Assembly (NCBI RefSeq): GCF_000333955.1
Contig: NZ_CAPS01000146.1
Coordinates: forward strand, 20,779-84,778
Direction: 5' to 3'
Length of the DNA: 64,000 bases
From: Rhodococcus sp. AW25M09
GTDB taxonomy: Bacteria > Actinomycetota > Actinomycetes > Mycobacteriales > Mycobacteriaceae
A model generated the notes under the pieces. The model was not told where the DNA came from and searched no databases. It saw only the letters and a list, made by a program, of their open reading frames with translations. Below, in pieces: positions 23,171-30,772 of this stretch. How positions within the stretch are numbered: position 1 is the stretch's first letter; every line of letters starts with the position of its first letter. The position numbers were made by a program, and so were the translations under genes.

Positions 23171-24881
23171 CTAGTCGGTGACGCTTTCCTCGCTGAGCGC
23201 GTCGTACGCCTGTTCCGGTGTCATCGTCCCGGCTGCGACCTGCTCTACCGGAGTCAGCTCGCAGCCCTGCTCGGCCAACAGTCCCAGGTAGTTGTCCTGG
23301 TTGGAGCCTCCGACTCGCTTCCACCAGTCCTTACCGGTCCCGCTCATCCTCGCTTCGTAGGCGGCGAGGATCTGCGCGAGCGCGATCACCTGCGCGCGTG
23401 AGTCGCTCGCCTTGTCGATCACCGGTGCCAGCGCATCACGTGCGGCCCGCTCTTTCCAATCGCCGTAGAGGCTGGTCGTCGGCTCGGCCACGCTCACTCC
23501 GAGCAGCTCCGCGAGGTACTGCGACGCCTTGTTCTGGGTGAGCAGTCCCGGCTCGTCGACAAGGGTGTCGGTGATCCACTTCGCGGCACCCTTCGGCAGG
23601 GTCTTGCGAGTGAGGAACTTGGTCACGAACTCCTTGCGGACCACAGTCGCTGCGAGCGATGCGACGTTGAGCGCCTTGGTCCGTCGCCGGGCTGCCCGTT
23701 CTGCTTCCTTCGCCGCCGCCTCGGCGGCGAGCCGCTTCTGCTCGACCGCCCGAGCGACTGCCTCGGCGTCGGCGGGATCGACGTTTTCTGCGGGTTCGGC
23801 CAGCGCGGCCGCAAGGATCGGCCCCGGCTTCACACCGGCGGCGTCGGGGTCGGCGGTGAAGTACTCCGGCACCCACACCTCGGCGGCGGTGATGTCCTTG
23901 TGGTGGTGCAACCCCTCGTCGGGTGTCGCTTCGGGGTCATCCTGGGTGTCCCAGTCGATGCTGTCCTCCTCGATCACCGCGCCTGTCGCGGTGAGGGTGA
24001 ACTGGTCTTCCTTCGACAGCCACACCGCCCAGTATCCCGCTGCGGCCTCGATCACGGCGTCGGTCACTGCATCACCGTCGGCGGTCACCAGATCGTCTGC
24101 ACGCAGGTACGGGCCGCCGTAGGCCGGTTCTTCCTCGAGGACGGTCAGCCCTTGCTCGGCGTACGGTGCGCCCGCTGCGGCGCGGGCCTTGCGCACGGCA
24201 CGGTCCTCGAGCAGCCGCTGCGCGGTCCACCGGAAGTCGTACCGCGCAACTCCCAGTAGCGTCTCGACGGCGGCAGTGTCGCCCTCTGCGTCGAACACGG
24301 CCACGATCGCGGCCTGATCGAGAGTCAGCTGCCCCGCGTCGAGGGCACCGATCGCAGTCTGCGAGCGGCCCGCTGCCCCTGCCGCTTTGACGGTCTCACG
24401 CTTGACCTGGACGGCCTTGGCGATCTTGGGCACCGACAGACCGAGTTCGAGCATGTCGGTCACGGCCTTCGCGCGCTGACCTTCGGTGAGGCCGATTCTG
24501 CGGTCGTTGGCGACGACCTGCTGGGTGAGGCGTTCGATTTCCCGGTCCTTGGCCTTGCTGGCAGTCGGCACGATCAGCACTCGGACGCTGTCGACCCCGG
24601 CTTCGATCGCGGCGAGGGTGCGAACCTGGCCGGGAGATGACGACGACTCGGTCACCGTCGCGGCGCGCGAGGATCGGCATCAGCACTCCGAGTTCGGTGA
24701 TGGAGGCGACGACGGCGCGGAACTCGTCCGTCTCGGTGTCGACCTCGTCGCGGACGTTCGGGCCGACCTCGAGGGCGGTGGGGTGCAGGCGGACGACGTA
24801 TTCGCCCGCCCCCACGACCGGCGTGGTGCCGGTCGTGGAGGCTTGCGTTGCGGCGGTGGTGGTTTCGACGCTCGCGGTCAT
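23171..24881 (-). pseudogene. ParB-like protein gene with a 1-bp frameshift
   Basis: The start at 24881 (behind GGGAGAG) gives a ParB N-terminal domain: VVRLHPTALEVGPNVRDEVD, FRAVVASITELGVLMPILAR, RRDGDRVVVIS. It then leaves frame. The next frame continues exactly where expected with GQVRTLAAIEAGVDSVRVLI and the helix-turn-helix block LTEGQRAKAVTDMLELGLSV, PKIAKAVQVKRETVKAAG, to 23171. Removing one C from the CCCGG run at ~24630 restores one protein of ~569 residues. A GTG at 24655 could still yield the C-terminal 494 residues. No parA is adjacent (parA lies at 58.7 kb), so this looks like an accessory ParB of the type found in plasmid leading regions. Its middle domain is shared with the transfer-operon protein at 1724-3298. 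Confidence 0.78.
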
Positions 24882-24980
24882 GGTGGTGTCTCTCCCTGGT
24901 AGATTCTTCGGTTGGAGACACCGGGCAGGTAAGGACTGTCCGGTGTTTTCTTGTTGTCCGGGCCTGTACGGGCCTCGGGG

Positions 24981-25268
24981 TTAATGCTGAGCGGTGGCTG
25001 CCTGGTGGTGGCCTTCGAGCCGTGCGGCGTGGATCTCGGCCTCACTGGCTCCGTGTTCGCGTGCGGTGCACGCCCAGAACGCGGCCCGCTCGAGGTGCGC
25101 GTCGACGGTGGTCGAGTTCGCATCTGTTGCGGCCCGGTTGACCTGCTCGGTGTAGGCGGTGACCTGCGCGAGTGCGTGGGTCTTGACCTGCGCCGGGACT
25201 CCGGCGATCGCGGCCATGACTGCGGTACGCAGTCCCGCCGTCCTCGGTCCTGTGATGGTGTCGTGCAT
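24981..25268 (-). CDS. Small helical protein behind leader copy B
   Basis: 95 residues from ATG 25268 (GAAGGGAAG upstream). Helical and Ala/His-rich: GLRTAVMAAIAGVPAQVKTH, ALAQVTAYTEQVNRAATDA, HLERAAFWACTAREHGASEA. It is upstream of the ParB-like gene, 99 bp apart and probably in the same transcript. No family recognised. Confidence 0.62.
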   Translation of the reverse strand: MHDTITGPRTAGLRTAVMAAIAGVPAQVKTHALAQVTAYTEQVNRAATDANSTTVDAHLERAAFWACTAREHGASEAEIHAARLEGHHQAATAQH

Positions 25269-25289
25269 GTCGCGTACTTCCCTTCTCAA

Positions 25290-25592
25290 CTGGTGGCCTG
25301 GCCCTTTGCCCTGCCACGTTTTTTCGCCGTTTCTGGCGTGAGGAGAGAAGTCAGCGCACGGGGACGACGGGGCAACCCCTCGTCTCGGACAGTTTTCGTG
25401 GGAGCGCAGCGACTGCGGGACGAAAAGTGTTCGGAGCCTTGGCCGTAGCGCAGCGGAGCGAGGGGTTGAGGCGGCGGTCACGGGTGATGAATGCTCGCCG
25501 GTAGCCAGAACCGCAGTGAAAAAACGTCTTGCTCTTCCACGGTGCGGAGCGCAGCGGAGCTCGATTCGGTGGACACCGCAGGTGGCCTGATC
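25290..25592 (-). promoter_or_regulatory. Repeated leader element, copy B
   Basis: Gene-free DNA between the ArdC stop and the 95-residue gene. Blocks as in copy A: AGCGCACGGGGACGACGGGG, the hairpin TTTTCGT/ACGAAAA (25393-25426) with loop GGGAGCGCAGCGACTGCGGG, GTAGCGCAGCGGAGCGAGGG, and GTGCGGAGCGCAGCGGAGCT. The most upstream block (GGGAGCGACGGAG) is absent because the ArdC gene ends here. Confidence 0.8.
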
Positions 25593-25617
25593 CGCCGGCC
25601 GGAACTCTCGGCCGGCG
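25593..25617 (-). terminator. Terminator of the ArdC gene
   Basis: Perfect 9-bp stem CGCCGGCCG/CGGCCGGCG with a 7-base loop, 17 bp after the stop codon at 25634. No T tract. Confidence 0.6.
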
Positions 25618-25633
25618 AACCCTCCCGGTGCAC

Positions 25634-26575
25634 CTATGCGGCTTCCCCGGTCCCGGTGTCCTCACCCTTGTTCGACTCGGAGTCGGCGGTCTCGTCGAGG
25701 GCGTCGGCCAGCTCGTGGACGGCGGTCAGTACTGCTTTCGCGGTGGCGGTGACCTGCTCGAGGTCTCCTGCTGCCCATCCGGCGATGTAGCCGACGCTGT
25801 AGGCGCTGGTGTCGAGTCCGAGCATCCCGGCCAGCACGTAGGCGACGGATTCGGCTTCGACTTCCATCCGGCCGCGGTGCAGGTCCTTTCGGGCTTCGGG
25901 GCCGATGAGGTCGGGTGCGTGCATGATCGCGTGCGCTGCCTCGTGGATCATCGTTTTTGCGGCCGCTGCGGGTTCGAGGGCTGCGTCGACGACGATCCGG
26001 TGGGAGCCGTCGGTGGTGGTGTAGCCGTTCGCGCTGCTGGTGATCGCCTCGCGGGTGACGGTCCAGCCTCGGCCGGTCATGATCGCTGCCACGCGGTCGT
26101 AGATCGCGTCCGGATCGGCGCCGGTGAGCAGCTGGGCGATTTCCTCGGGCTGGGGGTGTCCCTCGATCGGGTCGGTTTGGGAGTGGTCGAACACCGACAG
26201 AATCGGGAACGTGGGCACCTTGCGGGTCTCTTCGTCGCCGGTGTCGGGGTCGGTCTCGGTGACGGTGACGGTGACGGTGCGGGAGCTGTAGCCGTAGATC
26301 CGGATCGCCTTCTGACCTTTGCGGACCTGCCGCCCGCGTTGCTGCCAGGCACGGAATCCGGCAACCTGAGTGGCCTCGGGCTTCTGGGCGAGGATCAACA
26401 GGACGTTGTTGAAGCTGTAGGAGTGGAACGAGGCCACGTGGTCGAGGTACGCGCGCCAGGTGTCGGAGCTGGTCAGCTCGGCTACCTTGTCGGTGATCGA
26501 GGTGTGCAGTGATGCCGCCAGCTCGCGGCGTGCTTCGGCCTTGTCCGCCGCGCTGGTGTTGGTTCGTGTGGCCAT
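25634..26575 (-). CDS. ardC: ArdC-like antirestriction protein
   Basis: 313 residues from ATG 26575, behind GAGGGGAGAGG. Residues ~25-125 are the ArdC N-terminal ssDNA-binding domain (DUF1738): SSDTWRAYLDHVASFHSYSF, NNVLLILAQKPEATQVAGFR, WQQRGRQVRKGQKAIRIYGY. The C-terminal domain is a zincin: MIHEAAHAIMH gives HExxH (HEAAH), with a downstream glutamate in EVEAESVAYVLAGMLGLDT. ArdC proteins protect incoming plasmid DNA from restriction during conjugation and are typical leading-region genes. The tail is acidic (ESNKGEDTGTGEAA). The gene is preceded by leader copy C and followed by its own hairpin. Confidence 0.88.
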   Translation of the reverse strand: MATRTNTSAADKAEARRELAASLHTSITDKVAELTSSDTWRAYLDHVASFHSYSFNNVLLILAQKPEATQVAGFRAWQQRGRQVRKGQKAIRIYGYSSRTVTVTVTETDPDTGDEETRKVPTFPILSVFDHSQTDPIEGHPQPEEIAQLLTGADPDAIYDRVAAIMTGRGWTVTREAITSSANGYTTTDGSHRIVVDAALEPAAAAKTMIHEAAHAIMHAPDLIGPEARKDLHRGRMEVEAESVAYVLAGMLGLDTSAYSVGYIAGWAAGDLEQVTATAKAVLTAVHELADALDETADSESNKGEDTGTGEAA

Positions 26576-26589
26576 GACTGGTGCCTCTC

Positions 26590-27025
26590 CCCTCGTGACC
26601 GGTCCCCCGGCCTGCTCTGCCAATTTCTTGTCGCCGTCATCTGGCGTGAGGAGAGACAGCAGCGCACGGGGACGACGGGGCAACCCTGCGTCTCGGACAG
26701 TTTTCGTGGGAGCGCAGCGACTACGGGACGAAAAGTGTTCGGAGCCTTCGGCCGTAGCGCAGCGGAGCGAGGGGTTGAGTCGGCGGGCACGGGTGATGCA
26801 GTATCGCCGGGAGCCAGATGTGCGACAAGAAATCGATGTCTTTCGCGGTGCGGAGCGCAGCGGAGCTCGGTTCGGGGGACGCCCGCAGGGTGGCCGGCAC
26901 CGCCGAAGGCGGAACACCCGATCGCTCATCGACGCCGGCGGGTGACCACCTCCCGGCCGTGGAGCTCGCGAAGTGATTGTGCGGGAGCGACGGAGACCGG
27001 ACACGCTCGGTGTTGCGGCAGCGCC
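26590..27025 (-). promoter_or_regulatory. Repeated leader element, copy C (most complete), 5' of ardC
   Basis: 760 bp (26576-27336) contain no gene. All blocks are present: GCCAATTTCTTGTCGCCGTC, AGCGCACGGGGACGACGGGG, hairpin TTTTCGT/ACGAAAA (26701-26734) with loop GGGAGCGCAGCGACTACGGG, and GTAGCGCAGCGGAGCGAGGG. The outer blocks GTGCGGAGCGCAGCGGAGCT and TGCGGGAGCGACGGAG follow. 27026-27336 beyond it shows no further feature. Confidence 0.82.
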
Positions 27026-27336
27026 AATTCGCGATGTTTCGTTGCCTGGGCGGTGTGAGTCAGCCTCCGGTACGGCGCGCTGGAGGGCATACGGTAGCTG
27101 TCGCAAATGCCAGTAAGATCACTCGTGTGATGGTTTCGCCTCCGTACGAAGATCTGCTGCGCCACGGAGTCGGGTTCATCGGGAATCCAACTGAATAGAG
27201 ATGGATCGGCGAGGTTGTTCTCGCCCCCTATGCCTCAGGACGCGACGTGTCGTGTCTTCCTGTTCTGGTCGTCTCGATAGGGGCGGCTGGCTTCCGACAG
27301 ATTGCCTGTCGGTTGCGAGGTAGGAAGGGGGCGGCG

Positions 27337-27540
27337 ATGGCTTCTGATGCCGATCCACCCGAAAGACCGGGGCCTTCGCGGGCCGATAGAGCTGGGGATG
27401 CGTTTTTGCGTGTCGCTGTAGGAATGCGGGGAGCTTTGTTGCTCGCCACATACTGCAACAGCTCGACCACCGTTGTTCTGGTGATCGAGCTGTTGGTTCT
27501 AGGACTCCAGTTGGCTGCTAGCTTCTCGCGGCGGCGCTGA
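27337..27540 (+). CDS. Possible small single-helix membrane protein
   Basis: 67 residues from ATG 27337 behind GGAAGGGGG. MASDADPPERPGPSRADRAG precedes one hydrophobic helix (NSSTTVVLVIELLVLGLQLA). Isolated on the plus strand. Tentative: it could also be non-coding. Confidence 0.4.
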   Translation: MASDADPPERPGPSRADRAGDAFLRVAVGMRGALLLATYCNSSTTVVLVIELLVLGLQLAASFSRRR

Positions 27541-27833
27541 CAAGAGGAGGCCCTGGGGCAGGGCGGCTATCTCGGTGTTCGCGCACCGGGGTGGTCGCCC
27601 TTGTCGTGAACTGGTGTCCACGTTGCCTAAGTTCACTGTAGACGGAGTTTGCCAAAGTTCCAATCGACTGGGTAGGGAATCGCCTGCTCAGCATCGGTAG
27701 GCAGAGGCCGGATGTTCGGCATTTTCGGTAGACGGTCAGGCCGTTGTGGTGGTGTCCGGCGTCCGGTTGGTTGTAGAACCGACAAGTAGTGAAATGCCCT
27801 GTGCGGGGCCTTGTTTTCGGCGATACTCGCGGG

Positions 27834-28274
27834 ATGTACGACGAACCGGAGTATCGATACCGCATCGACGTGTATGGGACGATCGGCATGTCCTTGGAGG
27901 GCGAGATCGAGTGCTTTCGCGTAGACCCTCCCCACAAGGTGGGGCGCTTCACTTTCGGTGTATTCCATGACGATCGGGTCGTCGAGACGCTTCAACTCGA
28001 TAACCTCACTGAGGCGGATAAGCCGCCTGGTTCCTATTTGGGTGGGCTCGGCATGGCGATGTTCCAGCGACTGATGGATCACTTCCCCGGCTATGAGTTC
28101 CGGATCTCCGGTCCCCTCGAAAATCAGTTAGAGGCGGGTCAACACTTCATCACTGCTGTACGGAATGGAAACGTGTCGAAGGATCGAGATCCGTTGCCCT
28201 ATCACGACAATAGGTGTTTCAAGAGACGTGATGAGTGTGTCTGTCCGCTGGGTGGGCGACAGCGGGATCAGTAG
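27834..28274 (+). CDS. Hypothetical protein, 146 residues
   Basis: Starts at MYDEPEYRYRIDVYGTIGMS. The body reads CFRVDPPHKVGRFTFGVFHD, NLTEADKPPGSYLGGLGMAM, FQRLMDHFPGYEFRISGPLE, a mixed alpha/beta soluble protein. Codon use is less extreme in GC than its neighbours. The last ~25 residues (CFKRRDECVCPLGGRQRDQ) look unlike the rest and may be read-through. Plus strand, facing the minus-strand block. No family recognised. Confidence 0.55.
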   Translation: MYDEPEYRYRIDVYGTIGMSLEGEIECFRVDPPHKVGRFTFGVFHDDRVVETLQLDNLTEADKPPGSYLGGLGMAMFQRLMDHFPGYEFRISGPLENQLEAGQHFITAVRNGNVSKDRDPLPYHDNRCFKRRDECVCPLGGRQRDQ

Positions 28275-28291
28275 CTACGTGGGCTGTCTGA

Positions 28292-28450
28292 TCATGCTGT
28301 GGCGGCTTGTGGAGCGTCGGATGCTCGTGGTGGGTGGGTTGATCGATCAGTGATCTTCCGGTCGAGGAGCACGCGGAGGGCGATCGCGCGCGCGGCACGC
28401 TCTGCGATCTCGGCGGGCAGTGGTGGGCCGTCGATGGTTCGGATTCGCAT
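28292..28450 (-). CDS. Small protein, 52 residues
   Basis: MRIRTIDGPPLPAEIAERAA, RAIALRVLLDRKITDRSTHP, PRASDAPQAATA. One amphipathic helix. It has no clear ribosome site, but the palindrome GTTGCGCTGCAAC lies 35 bp upstream. Tentative. Confidence 0.38.
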   Translation of the reverse strand: MRIRTIDGPPLPAEIAERAARAIALRVLLDRKITDRSTHPPRASDAPQAATA

Positions 28451-28651
28451 AGTCGCCGATTGTGCCGTGGGGTACCGACAGGTTCTGTTGCGCTGCAACG
28501 TGTTGCGGTCGCGCCTGCAGCATTTCGCCGTCTCTGGATCTCGTGCTGGCGGGTTTCTGCAGGACGGAAGCGCAGTTCGGGTCGGTGGCCGCCCGCGCGG
28601 GGTGTCGCCCTTCCGTGCGCTCGACGGCATCTCTGCTCGGCGTCCGCGATA

Positions 28652-28689
28652 CGACAAGGCCCGCTCCCTGGTGGGGGCGGGCCTTGTCG
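28652..28689 (-). terminator. Terminator of the 28.7-29.5 kb operon
   Basis: Perfect 13-bp stem CGACAAGGCCCGC/GCGGGCCTTGTCG, 15 bp past the stop at 28704. Confidence 0.8.
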
Positions 28690-28703
28690 GGTTCGTGTGT
28701 TGG

Positions 28704-28865
28704 TCAGCTTTTGGGGGGTTTGGTGTCTTTGCCGGCGGCGACGTCGCGGATCCAGTCGGGGACGTCGACGTTGTCGTATTCGGCGGTTTCGACGTAGGCG
28801 CGGGCGGCCGCTGCTGCCACGCGTGGGCGTGGTCGCCGGGTGGTTCGGCGTTCGGTGGTGGTCAT
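28704..28865 (-). CDS. Small protein, 53 residues
   Basis: MTTTERRTTRRPRPRVAAAA, ARAYVETAEYDNVDVPDWIR, DVAAGKDTKPPKS. Basic N-terminus, then a conserved-looking VPDWIRD segment. The ATG overlaps the upstream stop codon (ATGA), and a strong terminator follows, so this is a real last gene of the operon. Confidence 0.65.
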   Translation of the reverse strand: MTTTERRTTRRPRPRVAAAAARAYVETAEYDNVDVPDWIRDVAAGKDTKPPKS

Positions 28866-29194
28866 CGCGGGTCCTCCGTGGTGTCGGTCTGAGGTTCAGT
28901 GTCCTCGGTGTCGGGGTCTTGCGCCAGTGCTCGGCGCATGGCGTGTTCGCTGACGGTGCGGATGACGTCGCGTTCGGTGGGGGTGATGAGTTTGGATTTG
29001 CTGACGGTGCTGTACATCGTCCAGCCGAGTTCGGCGGCGGCGTCGTCGTCACTGGTGGTGAGCTCAAGGCACCAGCTGATGCGCTGCCAGGCCTGAGCTC
29101 GGTTCTCGCTGCTGGTGCGTTGACGCAGGGTGGCGGTGACGCCGATGGTGGCGAGGATGCCGACGATGAGGGTGACCCATGCTTGTGCGGGCAC
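28862..29194 (-). CDS. Small membrane-anchored protein, 110 residues
   Basis: One N-terminal transmembrane helix (WVTLIVGILATIGVTATLRQ), then a soluble helical domain (NRAQAWQRISWCLELTTSDD, SKLITPTERDVIRTVSEHAM) and an acidic tail. ATGA overlap with the next gene. No family recognised. Confidence 0.65.
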   Translation of the reverse strand: MPAQAWVTLIVGILATIGVTATLRQRTSSENRAQAWQRISWCLELTTSDDDAAAELGWTMYSTVSKSKLITPTERDVIRTVSEHAMRRALAQDPDTEDTEPQTDTTEDPR

Positions 29195-29227
29195 GTGGGT
29201 GGTTCCTTCCTGGGGGTCGTGGTCGGC

Positions 29228-29533
29228 TCACATGTAGAGCAGGTGTGGTGGTGCGGTGCCGTCGAAGCGTTCGAGGCTGTCGAGGACGCCGTTGTAGTTG
29301 GCGGGTCGGCAGCGGCCGAGTCCGACGATGAGGGCGCAGGTGCCGTCGAGGGTGACGAGGTAGGACGGTGCGCAGCCGTTGTCGGGTGAGGTGTGCTCGG
29401 CGGCGTCGAGGAGGGCGTAGCGGACGGCGTCTGCGGCGGCTCTCTTGGCGTCGTCGAGGGTGGTGTCGGCTCCGCTGGCGGTGAGCAGTTCGGGACTGTT
29501 CTCGGGGCGGGTGGTGACGGTCCAGGTGATCAT
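29228..29533 (-). CDS. Hypothetical protein behind leader copy F
   Basis: 101 residues: ITWTVTTRPENSPELLTASG, DTTLDDAKRAAADAVRYALL, GCAPSYLVTLDGTCALIVGL. A beta-alpha-beta fold with two cysteines. First gene of the unit ending at 28704. No family recognised. Confidence 0.62.
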   Translation of the reverse strand: MITWTVTTRPENSPELLTASGADTTLDDAKRAAADAVRYALLDAAEHTSPDNGCAPSYLVTLDGTCALIVGLGRCRPANYNGVLDSLERFDGTAPPHLLYM

Positions 29534-29584
29534 CGGCGGTGGCTTCCCTTTTCTGGCCTGAAGCGGGTGGCTGCTTGCTTCTCA

Positions 29585-29619
29585 GCGTCGCACGGGGAGC
29601 GCAGCGAGTCGTGCGACGC
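29585..29619. promoter_or_regulatory. Leader hairpin, copy F
   Basis: Perfect 9-bp stem GCGTCGCAC/GTGCGACGC around the loop GGGGAGCGCAGCGAGTC, 52 bp upstream of the 101-residue gene. It has the loop of copies A-C and E with an unrelated stem; the other blocks of the long leader are missing. Confidence 0.75.
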
Positions 29620-29675
29620 GAACCGGAATTTCGGTGGTCTGTGGAGCGGGGCCGGGGCCTGTGGATGAACACGTT

Positions 29676-29697
29676 CGGCCCCGCGGGTGCGGGGCCG
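29676..29697 (-). terminator. Terminator after the 187-residue gene
   Basis: CGGCCCCG/CGGGGCCG stem, 17 bp beyond the stop codon at 29714. Confidence 0.6.
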
Positions 29698-29713
29698 AGG
29701 TGTGTTATTGCGG

Positions 29714-30277
29714 TCAGTCATCGAACGAGTCGAGGATCTTGGACGGATCGCGGCGGTAGCGGCCTCCGTCGAGGAAGACGCCGACTGCGGCGCGGTGGAC
29801 GCGGCGGAACTCGTCCATGAGGGTGTCGTAGCCGACGCGGTCGGTGACGCGCCAGGTGATCGGCCCCATGTGCAGGTCCACCCAGTGCACGGTGCGGCGT
29901 TGCTCGGGGATGTAGCGGGCGCCGGGGATCACCGTGTGTTCGGGGCCTCCGAGCCAGAGGATCGAGATTGCGGGTGCGCCGAACTCTGCGCCTGGCTGCT
30001 GCGGGTACGGGGCGCGTCCGTCGGCTCCGGCGAGGGCCGACCGGACAGTGGCGAATCCGGCGATGACGTCGCAGACTGCTTCGGCGCTGCGGAAGGTCAT
30101 CATGAGGTGCCCGAACGCGACGACCATTTGCGCGTGCTCGGTGCCCGCGGCGGTGATGCTGATGGTCGCGTTCTGGGGTCCGGTGATGATGACCGTGGTG
30201 TGGGTGACGATGGCGGGGGTCTGGGCGTTTCCTGCTGCGGTGCTCGTGCGTGCGGGGCGGGTGGTGTTCTTCGGCAT
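29714..30277 (-). CDS. Hypothetical protein behind leader copy D
   Basis: 187 residues from ATG 30277 (GAGAAGGAGA upstream). Beta-rich: AIVTHTTVIITGPQNATISI, HAQMVVAFGHLMMTFRSAEA, AISILWLGGPEHTVIPGARY. The C-terminal helix reads TLMDEFRRVHRAAVGVFLDG. No family recognised. It is the first minus-strand gene of the block when read from its far (30 kb) end. Confidence 0.62.
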   Translation of the reverse strand: MPKNTTRPARTSTAAGNAQTPAIVTHTTVIITGPQNATISITAAGTEHAQMVVAFGHLMMTFRSAEAVCDVIAGFATVRSALAGADGRAPYPQQPGAEFGAPAISILWLGGPEHTVIPGARYIPEQRRTVHWVDLHMGPITWRVTDRVGYDTLMDEFRRVHRAAVGVFLDGGRYRRDPSKILDSFDD

Positions 30278-30289
30278 GTCGGGTCTCCT

Positions 30290-30772
30290 TCTCTCGCGGG
30301 ACCGGCTCCCCCGGCCCTTCGCTCGTGCCAATTTCCTTCGCCGTCATCTGGCTTGGGGAGAGAAGGCGGCGGCATGGAACGGCGTCCTGCCCCTGGGACG
30401 GAAAGTTTTCAGCCGCAGGCGCTTTGAAAAGTTTCTGGAGCCCGAAGGGCCGGAGCATCGCGGAGTCAAGGGTGGGTAAGACGCGCCAGGGTGACGCATG
30501 CTCGGAGAGAGCCAGATGTGCGAAAGAAATTGCTTTTTTCACAGGACGGAGCGCAGCGGAGTTCGATTAGGTGGACACCGCAGGTGGCCCGGTCCGTGCC
30601 CCGCAATAGGGGGCGCGGCTCGGGATCGCGGCTACTGCGCCCCGACTTCTGCCTGCTGTTCCGCGGCACCGCCGCCAGGCGGAATGCGAGAATGCAACCC
30701 CACACTCCAACAAAAGGGTGCTTGCGTGGGAGCGACGGAGATCCGCCCCACTCGGTGTCGCGGTAGCGCTAG
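30290..30772 (-). promoter_or_regulatory. Repeated leader element, copy D (divergent hairpin)
   Basis: 490 bp without a gene. It keeps the outer blocks: GCCAATTTCCTTCGCCGTCA, AGCCAGATGTGCGAAAGAAA, GGACGGAGCGCAGCGGAGTT, TGCGTGGGAGCGACGGAG and CTCGGTGTCGCGGTAGCGCT. The central hairpin is altered to TTTTCA/TGAAAA (30406-30430), with both arms changed together. It ends at the stop of the next upstream gene. Confidence 0.75.
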
